DNA of 46,891 nt from a bacterium (GTDB lineage: Bacteria > Patescibacteriota > Minisyncoccia > UBA6257 > GWB1-50-10). The DNA lies in the NCBI GenBank assembly GCA_002686365.1, contig NZBZ01000015.1, positions 1 through 46,891 on the forward strand, in the 5' to 3' direction. Below are positions 1-6,364 of this stretch, piece by piece (position 1 is the stretch's first letter; every line of letters starts with the position of its first letter). The position numbers and the translations under genes were made by a program. The notes below the pieces were generated by a model. That model saw only the letters and a program-made list of their open reading frames with translations. It did not search any database and was not told the origin of the DNA.

Positions 1-318
1 CATCGGGTTTTGTATAGGGTTGTCGAGTTTTTTCGGCACTGGTATGTGAAAGGGTTTCGGATTTATTGGAACTTTATTGTTCATGCGCTTCATGCGTTTG
101 ATCAGGTTTTTGCGTGGAAGATTACTTTGAAGCATGTTTTTGAGCCTTTGTATAAGGATTACTCGGCAGTAGGGTATGCGCTTGGGATTCCTTTTCGTAT
201 TGGAAGGATTATTTTGGGCAGCATTGTGTATGTTCTCTTTCTTTTTGCTGCCGGAATAGTTTATCTTCTTTGGCTTTTAATTCCTCCGTACATACTTATA
301 AGGATTATTATGGGGTGA
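1..318 (+). CDS. Small membrane protein, 5' end outside window
   Basis: The reading frame is open from base 1, so the gene is truncated by the window edge; a TTG at 10 is the first possible start inside it. About 105 residues are visible: an aromatic, basic N-terminal half (HWYVKGFRIYW) and a strongly hydrophobic C-terminal segment near residues 65-100 that should span the membrane once or twice. The stop at 316-318 lies 11 bases before the start of the Clp-type ATPase, so the two are probably co-transcribed and may act together at the membrane. I do not recognise a characterised family. Confidence 0.7.
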   Translation, partial: HRVLYRVVEFFRHWYVKGFRIYWNFIVHALHAFDQVFAWKITLKHVFEPLYKDYSAVGYALGIPFRIGRIILGSIVYVLFLFAAGIVYLLWLLIPPYILIRIIMG

Positions 319-329
319 TTATATTTTCT

Positions 330-2852
330 ATGCGCAAAGATAATTTACAAGATAGATTGTATTTTCAAAACTTGCGGCTGCAGCTTGCCGGGTCTGGGGA
401 GTTTTTGGTCCGGCTTCTTTCTTATTCTTCATATATTCTTTTAGTTGTTGGAACGGCTGCTCTCTTTTTTTCCGGAGTTCCCCGGTTTCGATGGCTTGGC
501 ATTTTTCTTATTCTTTTTTTGATAGATAGACTAATGCATCTTGGAGAGGGTGAGCGGTCAGTTTCGAATGCTCTTAGGTCCAAAGGAAATGAGAAGATTA
601 ATACTGCTCTTTTCTTTTCTCCTGCCTCTTTTCGCATTCTTTCTTGGGCGTTTCGGCATGCTGGGACAACAGGAAGGGATTTTTCTTTAATTCTTCTTAA
701 GGAGTTTTCAGAAAGGAATGAGGCGACTCGGGTTTTTCGCAGGCTTGGTGTCTCGCAGCAGAAGTTTTCGAAAAAACTTCAGGAGCTTTTGGATAAGCCC
801 TTAGAAAATGCTCAGGGTGATTTGTTTCCTCTTGCGGAGCGTGTGGCGTGTGAGGCGTTTCTTGTTGCCTGCCGTACTCATGAGACCTACATCCGGCCGC
901 GTACGCTTTTTGCTGCAGTTGCGCTTTCTAAGGCCCCTTCAGTCCAGGCTTTATTTCGGGCGCTTAATGTTTCGATTCCTGATGTTCAGGAGGCAGTTCT
1001 TATGGGAAGGTATACGCGTGAATTTTCTACTCTTCGTAAAATGCCTCTTGCTTTAGGAGGTTTTACCCGTCCTTCGCGGCTCCGGCGGAATCGATCTATG
1101 AATCGGGCGTGGACTGCAAAGCCAACTCCTACGCTTGATCAGTTCAGCAGGGATTTGACTCAGCTTGCTCGGTCTGAAAAAATCGGATTTCTTATAGGTC
1201 ATAGTGAGGAGTATGAGCAGATGCTTGACGCCCTTTCTCGTCCTGGAAAGCCGAATGCGATTCTTGTTGGAGATCCTGGGGTAGGGAAGACTACTCTTTT
1301 GCATCACCTTGCCTATAGGATTGTGCATGATGATGTGCCTAAATCTTTATTTGATATGCGTGTGGTTTTGCTTAATGTTTCTCAGATTTTGTCAGATGCT
1401 TCTCCGGATGAAGTTTCCGGACGTCTTACTCGTATTGCGGATGAAATTATTGTATCTGGGAATGTAGTTGTGTTTGTACCGCGTATTCATGATTTGTTTA
1501 AGGCGTCAGAGGGAGGAGGTCCTAGTCCTATAGATGTTTTTTTGCCTGTAGTGCAGAGCGGGGCGATTCCTCTTGTTGGAGAAACTTATTCTAGGGAGTT
1601 TACGCAATTGGTGGAGCCGAGGTCTGATTTTGTAGAGCAATTTGAGGTTGTTCGAGTCGAGGAGATGGATAAGGAGGAGGCGCTTAGGTTTTTGGCTTAT
1701 ACTGCGCTTGTTTTAGAGCGGGAGTTTCGTGTGTTTGTGACGGTGAAGGCTTTGCGGCGCGTGGTTGAGGTTGCAGAGCGGTATATTACGAATAAGCCTT
1801 TGCCTGCGTCCGCGGTTGATCTTTTAAAAGAATCTCTTGGCCGCGCAGCTCGGTCAAAGAAGGAATCTCTTTTAGAGAGTATGGTAGAGAGTATTGCGGA
1901 GGAGGAGTTAAAGATGCCAATCCATGTTGCTAAGGAGGGTGAGGCAGAGGGTCTTCTCCATTTGGAGGACACGATTCATAAGCGTTTGATTAATCAGGAT
2001 GAGGCAGTTGCAGCAGTGTCAGAAGCGCTTCGGCAGTATCGCAGCGGTCTCTCCAGGCAGGAAGGGCCTATTGCCGCGTTTCTCTTTGTGGGTCCGACTG
2101 GGGTGGGGAAGACGGAACTTTCTAAGATTTTAGCTGAAGTGCAGTTTGGATCTAGGAATACTATTCGGCGGTATGATATGTCTGAGTATCAGGATCGGTC
2201 TAGTACGTTTCGATTAATTGGTACGCCAGACGGAAAGACGACCGGAGATTTGACTGATACAATACGGGAGCATCCTTACAGCCTGATTCTTTTGGATGAG
2301 TTTGAGAAGGCGCATCCGGACATTTTGAACCTTTTTCTTCAGGTTTTTGATGATGGGCGGCTTACTGATAGTTTGGGCCGTACTGTGGATTTTCAGAATA
2401 CGATTATTGTTGCAACTTCAAATGCCCACTCTGATTTTATTAAGACTGAGATTGAGAGGGGGATGGGAGCAATGGATATTGCGGATGAGTTAAAGCAGAA
2501 ACTTACCGAATATTTTAAGCCCGAGCTTATCAATCGGTTTTCAGATATTATTGTGTTTAGGGATTTGAACAAGGAGGAGATTTACTCTGTTGCAAAAATT
2601 CTTTTGGGAAATCTTCAGCGCCGGCTTCAGGAAGCGCAGGGAATTGATTTGCTTTTTGATGATAGTGCGGTTCGAGAGATTGCTCGGCTTGGGTATAGCA
2701 AGGTGTTTGGCGCTCGTCCGCTTCGGAAGACTATTTCTAAAGAGATTCGCGGACAGTTGGCTCGGATGGTTTTGAAAAATGAGGTTAGTAGGGGTGGGAA
2801 CATACGGGTTTCTTTTATTCAGGGCGGATTTAGATTTGATACAATAGAATAG
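330..2852 (+). CDS. Membrane-anchored Clp-type (ClpA/B/C-like) double AAA+ ATPase
   Basis: This 840-residue ATP-driven unfoldase of the Clp/Hsp100 family starts at the ATG at 330; the longer frame from 270 would overlap the upstream gene. Two hydrophobic segments at residues ~25-75 precede a Clp-N-like helical region (~100-220). D1 has Walker A GDPGVGKT (~314). D2 has Walker A GPTGVGKT (~587), Walker B LILLDEFEKAH (~651) and the C-terminal GARPLRKTI signature of the D2 small domain. In D1 the expected hhhhDE Walker B reads VVVFVPRIHDLF, so the acidic pair is missing and D1 may bind but not hydrolyse ATP. I see no clear ClpP-docking IGL/IGF loop. The membrane segments suggest action on membrane or envelope substrates, possibly with the small membrane protein just upstream. 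Confidence 0.88.
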   Translation: MRKDNLQDRLYFQNLRLQLAGSGEFLVRLLSYSSYILLVVGTAALFFSGVPRFRWLGIFLILFLIDRLMHLGEGERSVSNALRSKGNEKINTALFFSPASFRILSWAFRHAGTTGRDFSLILLKEFSERNEATRVFRRLGVSQQKFSKKLQELLDKPLENAQGDLFPLAERVACEAFLVACRTHETYIRPRTLFAAVALSKAPSVQALFRALNVSIPDVQEAVLMGRYTREFSTLRKMPLALGGFTRPSRLRRNRSMNRAWTAKPTPTLDQFSRDLTQLARSEKIGFLIGHSEEYEQMLDALSRPGKPNAILVGDPGVGKTTLLHHLAYRIVHDDVPKSLFDMRVVLLNVSQILSDASPDEVSGRLTRIADEIIVSGNVVVFVPRIHDLFKASEGGGPSPIDVFLPVVQSGAIPLVGETYSREFTQLVEPRSDFVEQFEVVRVEEMDKEEALRFLAYTALVLEREFRVFVTVKALRRVVEVAERYITNKPLPASAVDLLKESLGRAARSKKESLLESMVESIAEEELKMPIHVAKEGEAEGLLHLEDTIHKRLINQDEAVAAVSEALRQYRSGLSRQEGPIAAFLFVGPTGVGKTELSKILAEVQFGSRNTIRRYDMSEYQDRSSTFRLIGTPDGKTTGDLTDTIREHPYSLILLDEFEKAHPDILNLFLQVFDDGRLTDSLGRTVDFQNTIIVATSNAHSDFIKTEIERGMGAMDIADELKQKLTEYFKPELINRFSDIIVFRDLNKEEIYSVAKILLGNLQRRLQEAQGIDLLFDDSAVREIARLGYSKVFGARPLRKTISKEIRGQLARMVLKNEVSRGGNIRVSFIQGGFRFDTIE

Positions 2853-2861
2853 TCTATATGA

Positions 2862-2964
2862 ATCCCTCACATAATATACAATTGATACAATGTGTTTATG
2901 GTCGGGAGCGCTATATAGTAACTGGCACACAAGAATTTCTTGAGGTGTTAATTATGTGAGGGAT
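2862..2964. repeat. 14-bp inverted repeat flanking a 75-bp AT-rich spacer
   Basis: The arm at 2862-2875 (atccctcacataat) is the exact reverse complement of 2951-2964. The right arm runs into the ATG of the MFS gene at 2963. Near-identical arms recur at 16826-16886 and 24413-24442, so this is probably a family of operator-like or hairpin elements. The spacer also holds a smaller near-palindrome (caagaatttcttg). Confidence 0.75.
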
Positions 2965-3631
2965 GAAAAAGTTATTGCCAATTGATGTGAAGAAGATATT
3001 TGACGTGAATCGCGTTGTTAAGCTTTTCATCATGTCTGACTTTATGTTTTTGGGCGGGTGGGGACTTATCGCTCCTATCTTCGCTATTTTTGTTGTTCAG
3101 GAGATAGACGGCGCAACGATTGTTACTGTTGGAGCGGTTGCTGCAGTGTATTGGTTTGTGAAGGCAATTGTGCAGCTGCCCGTTGCGCTCTATTTGGACA
3201 AGAAGGAGGGGGAGCGTGATGATTTTCACTCTCTTATTTTTAGCCTTTTGCTTTCCGGGCTCGCTTCGTTTTCATTTTTAGTTGTGCAGAGTATTCCCGC
3301 GCTCTTTTTGGTTATATTTTTGAAGGGAGTTGCATTTGGATTTTATACTCCGGCATGGGCTGCGATTTTTTCCCGACATTTAGATAAGAAGAGATATGCG
3401 TTTGATTGGTCTTTGGATCATGCGTCTATTGCATTTGCATCAGGTCTTGCTGGGCTTACTGGAGGAGTGCTTGCAAGTGTTTTTGGTTTTCAGGCAGTAT
3501 TTATTTTTGCAGGAGTTCTTTCATTTGGAAGCGTGATGCTTCTTTTGTCTGTGCCTCAGTTTGTCTTGCCTGGGCCGTCTCAAAAGAAGAGGATTATTCG
3601 CGATCATACTCCTCATAATATTCAGCACTAA
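2963..3631 (+). CDS. Half-size MFS-type membrane transporter
   Basis: The 222-residue protein has about six hydrophobic helices, roughly residues 22-45, 52-75, 88-108, 112-135, 150-170 and 172-195. This matches the N-terminal half of a 12-helix Major Facilitator Superfamily carrier. A short charged loop with LDKKEGE follows helix 2 at the place of the MFS loop motif. Substrate cannot be inferred. Full MFS proteins have ~400 residues, so this half-protein would need to dimerise or do something other than classical transport. The ATG overlaps the right arm of the inverted repeat and no Shine-Dalgarno is obvious. The frame is intact and ends cleanly, so I do not call it a pseudogene. Confidence 0.65.
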   Translation: MKKLLPIDVKKIFDVNRVVKLFIMSDFMFLGGWGLIAPIFAIFVVQEIDGATIVTVGAVAAVYWFVKAIVQLPVALYLDKKEGERDDFHSLIFSLLLSGLASFSFLVVQSIPALFLVIFLKGVAFGFYTPAWAAIFSRHLDKKRYAFDWSLDHASIAFASGLAGLTGGVLASVFGFQAVFIFAGVLSFGSVMLLLSVPQFVLPGPSQKKRIIRDHTPHNIQH

Positions 3632-3635
3632 ATTA

Positions 3636-3770
3636 GGATATAGGACTTAGGATATAGGATTTAGGATGTGAATTTGGCGAGAGCTGGTTTTGTCCCGGTA
3701 GTAGAAACTCGATTCGCTCTTTCGGAGCGTGGAAAGTATCGAGTTTCACTGCCGGGCTTTGTTTTGGTTT
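3636..3770 (+). terminator. Intergenic direct repeats and long hairpin, probable terminator
   Basis: The gap after the MFS gene opens with tandem copies of taggatatagga (3636-3668). It continues with an imperfect inverted repeat from 3694 (cccggtagt-agaaactcgat) to 3756 (atcgagtttc-actgccggg), with a small inner hairpin around cgctctttcggagcg. T-rich sequence follows (ctttgttttggtttt), so termination after the MFS gene is likely. Confidence 0.55.
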
Positions 3771-3792
3771 TGTGTCGTATTACAATGAAAGA

Positions 3793-4359
3793 ATGAGTAA
3801 GGAAGTTTCAGCTGGAATTATTATTTATAGACGAACTCGGGAGGGGCCGAAGTATTTGATTTTGTATCAGAAGAATCGGTATTGGAATTTTCCAAAAGGG
3901 AAGCTCGAGGAGAAGGAGCGGAGTTTTCGTGCGGCAATTCGGGAGGTGAAGGAGGAGACTGGGATAAATTATAAAGACCTGCGGTTTCGAGATTATTTTA
4001 AGGCGTATGATAGGTTCGTGTTTATGCGGGAGGGCAAGAAGGTTTCTAAGCTTGTGATGTTTTATTTGGCAGAATCAAATACGTCTCGCGTGAGAATTGA
4101 GGATGAGCACGATGGGTATGTGTGGCTTTTGTATCCAGATGCAATTGGGCTTATGAAGTATAAGAATCTGAAGGATATTTTGAAGAAAGCAAATGATGTT
4201 GTCATTCGGCGAGCTCATGATAAATTTTCAAAAAAAAGTACTGGAGGTGGTCAAAAAGGTGCCTCGCGGCCGCGTCACCACGTACGCCGCAGTCGCCCGC
4301 GCCGCAGGCCGGCCCAAGGCAGTGCAAGTCGTAAACAGCATCCTCCACAAAAATCCTAA
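3793..4359 (+). CDS. Nudix hydrolase
   Basis: This 188-residue hydrolase is predicted to cleave nucleoside diphosphates linked to another moiety. The Nudix box is complete at about residues 37-59: G, five residues, E, seven residues, REVKEETGI. I chose the ATG at 3793 (MSKEVSAG), which matches the usual start of the fold; the GTG at 3772 adds seven residues. The fold should end near VVIRRAHDKF. The remaining ~42 residues (Gly, Arg, Pro and His rich) are a translation of the overlapping MGMT-like reading frame in another register. The C-terminal tail is therefore probably not a functional domain. A shared terminator follows at 4370. Confidence 0.82.
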   Translation: MSKEVSAGIIIYRRTREGPKYLILYQKNRYWNFPKGKLEEKERSFRAAIREVKEETGINYKDLRFRDYFKAYDRFVFMREGKKVSKLVMFYLAESNTSRVRIEDEHDGYVWLLYPDAIGLMKYKNLKDILKKANDVVIRRAHDKFSKKSTGGGQKGASRPRHHVRRSRPRRRPAQGSASRKQHPPQKS

Positions 4360-4366
4360 TAAATAA
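4217..4366 (+). pseudogene. Truncated MGMT/ATL-like DNA-binding fragment overlapping the Nudix gene
   Basis: In a different frame from the Nudix gene, ATG 4217 opens 49 codons that read like the start of the O6-alkylguanine-DNA methyltransferase (Ogt/MGMT) C-terminal domain. VLEVVKKVPRGRVTTYAAVA matches the helix-turn-helix of that family and VNSILHKNP its next conserved step. The frame stops at TAA 4364, just before the family's PCHR(V/I) active-site motif, so the acceptor cysteine and everything after it are missing. The segment is richer in G and C than its surroundings. It is either a decayed gene that ran into the Nudix 3' end or a short DNA-binding remnant that is still translated. Confidence 0.6.
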
Positions 4367-4369
4367 AAA

Positions 4370-4397
4370 AGCCCTGCCTTAGCGGGACTTTTTCTTA
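4370..4397. terminator. Bidirectional intrinsic terminator between convergent genes
   Basis: The stem agccctgc / gcgggact with loop ctta has one mismatch. It is flanked by an A run on the left and a T run on the right, so it can end both the + transcript (Nudix/MGMT) and the - transcript (rplT). Confidence 0.7.
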
Positions 4398-4742
4398 TTT
4401 CTTTACCTCCTCTACGATTTTCTCAAGTGTCTTTGGTTCTTCGCGGGCGATTTGAGAGAGGACTTTTCTGTTCAGAGTAATATTCTTTTTCTTTAAGGCA
4501 TTTATAAATTCGCTGTACTTCATGCCATGCTCGCGAACTGCTGCGTTTATCTGGACATTCCATAGTCTGCGATATTCTCGCTTTTTTTCTTTTCGTCCTC
4601 GGAATGCATTGCTCCATGCATGAAGAAGCGCTTCTTTTGCGAGTCGTTCTTTTGATTTCCTTCCCCACCTGAATCCTTTTGCCTGCTTTAGGATTTTTTC
4701 CCTCTTCTTATGAGCTTGTGTCCCTCGTTTTACTCTTGGCAT
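4395..4742 (-). CDS. rplT: 50S ribosomal protein bL20
   Basis: This is full-length bL20 (115 residues), an assembly protein that binds 23S rRNA. The N-terminus MPRVKRGTQAHKKREKIL and the central GRKEKKREYRRLWN are diagnostic. It starts four bases after the rpmI stop, the last gene of the classic infC-rpmI-rplT order. No Shine-Dalgarno precedes the ATG, so translational coupling to rpmI is likely. It terminates into the shared hairpin at 4370-4397. Confidence 0.97.
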   Translation of the reverse strand: MPRVKRGTQAHKKREKILKQAKGFRWGRKSKERLAKEALLHAWSNAFRGRKEKKREYRRLWNVQINAAVREHGMKYSEFINALKKKNITLNRKVLSQIAREEPKTLEKIVEEVKK

Positions 4743-4746
4743 ATGG

Positions 4747-4920
4747 TTATTTTAGATTTTTATTAATGACTTTTGCTGAAAGGCCTAGGCGTCTATTTCC
4801 CCGTTTTCGAAGGAGCTGTTTTGAGCTTTTATTGGTTTTTGAGTGGCCTAAACCCATAGGTCGTCTTTTCACCTTTCCGCGTTTTGTAATTTTTATTCTT
4901 TTGGTAATGCTTTTTTTCAT
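4747..4920 (-). CDS. rpmI: 50S ribosomal protein bL35
   Basis: This 57-codon gene lies in the infC-rplT gap. The protein is very basic and shows the bL35 pattern: KRIKITKRGKVKRR, then GHSKTNKS, then QLLRKRG. It lies 25 bases downstream of infC and four bases upstream of rplT, exactly where rpmI sits in most bacteria. The start is the ATG at 4920-4918, preceded by AT-rich sequence without a clear ribosome-binding site. The product is part of the large ribosomal subunit. Confidence 0.93.
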   Translation of the reverse strand: MKKSITKRIKITKRGKVKRRPMGLGHSKTNKSSKQLLRKRGNRRLGLSAKVINKNLK

Positions 4921-4945
4921 ATTTACGAATGATTTTTTGATAGAC

Positions 4946-5500
4946 CTACTTAGAGAAAATTTGAATTGCGAATCCTCTTCCCATGAATTTTGGAGGTCCT
5001 GATTTTTGTATTGGTGTTTCCACCTTTTTTATAAATTCATCCAGTTTTTTCAGTCCCCATGCCTGGTGCGCCTTCTCTCTTCCTTTTAGAAATAGGTTTA
5101 TTTCTACTCTATGTCCTTTTTCTAGGAATGAGTGCGCTTGCTTTAATTTCACCTCAAGGTCGTGTTCTCCCATTCTTGGGGTGATGCGTACATGCTTTAG
5201 TTCTTTTGTTTTTTGCTCGTTCTGTTCTTTTTTTAGTTCTTTCGTTTTTTGGTATCGAAATTTGTCGAAGCTGATTATTTTTGTGACTGGCGGTTTTGCT
5301 TTGGGGGATACTTCTATAAGATCTATCCCTTTTTCCATTGCCATCTTTAACGCTTCCTCAATGGGGAAGGTTCCGAGGTTTTTTCCATCTTCTCCCAGCA
5401 CGCGCACTTCTTTTGCAATGATATTCTGATTTATTTTATTGTTGATTTTCAGGACGGGTCTTCTTTTTTTCCATCTGCCGCCCCTTCTTCTTCTTATCAA
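4946..5500 (-). CDS. infC: Translation initiation factor IF-3
   Basis: IF3 (184 residues) binds the 30S subunit, prevents premature 50S joining and checks initiator tRNA and start codon. The N-domain motif KEVRVLGEDGKNLG, the Lys-rich linker and the C-domain (TPRMGEHDLEVKLKQA, then HRVEINLFLKGRE) are all present. An in-frame TAG at 5515-5513 limits the start, and there is no ATG in frame before the conserved region. The start must therefore be TTG 5500 (or the following ATA). IF3 genes with poor start codons are classically autoregulated, so this may be functional. The gene begins 45 bases after the tmRNA 3' end and leads infC-rpmI-rplT. Confidence 0.95.
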   Translation of the reverse strand: MIRRRRGGRWKKRRPVLKINNKINQNIIAKEVRVLGEDGKNLGTFPIEEALKMAMEKGIDLIEVSPKAKPPVTKIISFDKFRYQKTKELKKEQNEQKTKELKHVRITPRMGEHDLEVKLKQAHSFLEKGHRVEINLFLKGREKAHQAWGLKKLDEFIKKVETPIQKSGPPKFMGRGFAIQIFSK

Positions 5501-5545
5501 GGTATTTAGATACTACTATATATATTGCTTTGTTGTCTATTTTAG

Positions 5546-5877
5546 TGGAGGTGGCGAGAATTGAACTCGCGTCCGAAAGGTGTTTGGGAAACTTTCTACG
5601 AGCGTAGTCTTTAGAAGACAATGGTTGGTCTCATTGATTTAACCGCAGATATTGAGACCGAATTACTGCGGCGAACTCCAGGTATAACACCGGAGAATCC
5701 TCTATGGAGCCTTGAGGTCCGATGCCCCAATTATATATTGGGGGTCACTAGCTTACGCGTAAGCGTATGCTGGTGCTGCAGTTTTGTTTGCAGTTATTAG
5801 TTTTGAGGAGTTTTACGAGTTCATCAGCTCGGCTCGCAGTTTCTCAAGCATGATTTTCGTCAAAGCCTAGCACCCCC
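5546..5877 (-). ncRNA. ssrA: tmRNA (transfer-messenger RNA)
   Basis: On the minus strand the RNA begins near 5877 (GGGGTGCTAGGC) and ends with the tRNA-like half: TTCGGACGCGAGTTCAATTC, then TCGCCACCTCCA at 5546. The acceptor arms pair as expected, although the first base pair looks weak. The CCA tail does not appear to be encoded beyond the first A. The tag frame runs 5791-5753: resume codon GCA, then A-N-K-T-A-A-P-A-Y-A-Y-A and TAA. The tag thus ends YAYA rather than the common LAA or VAA. The RNA abuts the smpB stop codon, so tmRNA is probably processed out of a smpB-ssrA (or smpB-ssrA-infC) transcript. Confidence 0.95.
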
Positions 5878-6329
5878 TATTTTATATTCCGCCGGCTAGC
5901 GGAGCGGATTTCTCTTTTTGCTTCTCGCTTTTTAATGAGCTCGCGCTTATCGTGCTTTTTTCTTCCGCGTGCAAGAGCAATATCGATTTTTATTTTTCCG
6001 CGCACATTATCATACAGTTTTATCGGCACTATTGTCAATCCTGATTGAGTTTTGCCGAAAAGATAAGATATTTCGCTTTTTTTAAGTAAGAGTCGTAGTG
6101 TTCTTCCGGATTTGAAGTTTTCCGGCTCATTTCCGGGCTGGAATGAGGATATTTCCATTCCTATAAGGAATGCCTCGCCTTTTCGTATTATTACGTGTGC
6201 TCCACTCAAAGAAACACCTCTTTTTTTAAGGGATTTTACTTCATGTCCGATTAGTTCGAGGCCTGCTGTGCATGTGTCTAAAATTTCATAGTCGAATTTT
6301 GCGCGTTTGTTTATTGCTATTTCTGCCAT
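5877..6329 (-). CDS. smpB: SsrA-binding protein SmpB
   Basis: SmpB (150 residues) binds the tRNA-like domain of tmRNA and delivers it to stalled ribosomes. Diagnostic stretches are NKRAKFDYEILDTCTAGLEL, GHEVKSLKKRGVSL and the C-terminal ALARGRKKHDKRE that becomes helical in the ribosome. Its stop codon touches the first bases of ssrA, an unusually tight partner arrangement. A promoter whose -10 ends six bases before the ATG implies a leaderless message. The last codons (RSASRRN) are encoded by a short palindromic repeat (5887-5911) of a type also seen in ileS. Confidence 0.97.
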   Translation of the reverse strand: MAEIAINKRAKFDYEILDTCTAGLELIGHEVKSLKKRGVSLSGAHVIIRKGEAFLIGMEISSFQPGNEPENFKSGRTLRLLLKKSEISYLFGKTQSGLTIVPIKLYDNVRGKIKIDIALARGRKKHDKRELIKKREAKREIRSASRRNIK

Positions 6330-6335
6330 GCTTGC

Positions 6336-6364
6336 ATTCTAGCGTGGATTTAGGGGGATGTCAG
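6336..6364 (-). promoter_or_regulatory. smpB promoter, -35 overlapping the argS start codon
   Basis: Reading the minus strand: -35 CTGACA (6364-6359), 17 bases, -10 TAGAAT (6341-6336). Transcription would start at about the A of the smpB ATG (6329). The -35 box covers argS codons 1-3, so smpB and argS compete for this DNA. Confidence 0.6.

Noticed and set aside
2963-3631. MFS gene as a frameshifted pseudogene of a 12-helix transporter
   Set aside because: The downstream sequence holds repeats and a hairpin, not a displaced second half, and the protein ends with a normal hydrophilic tail.
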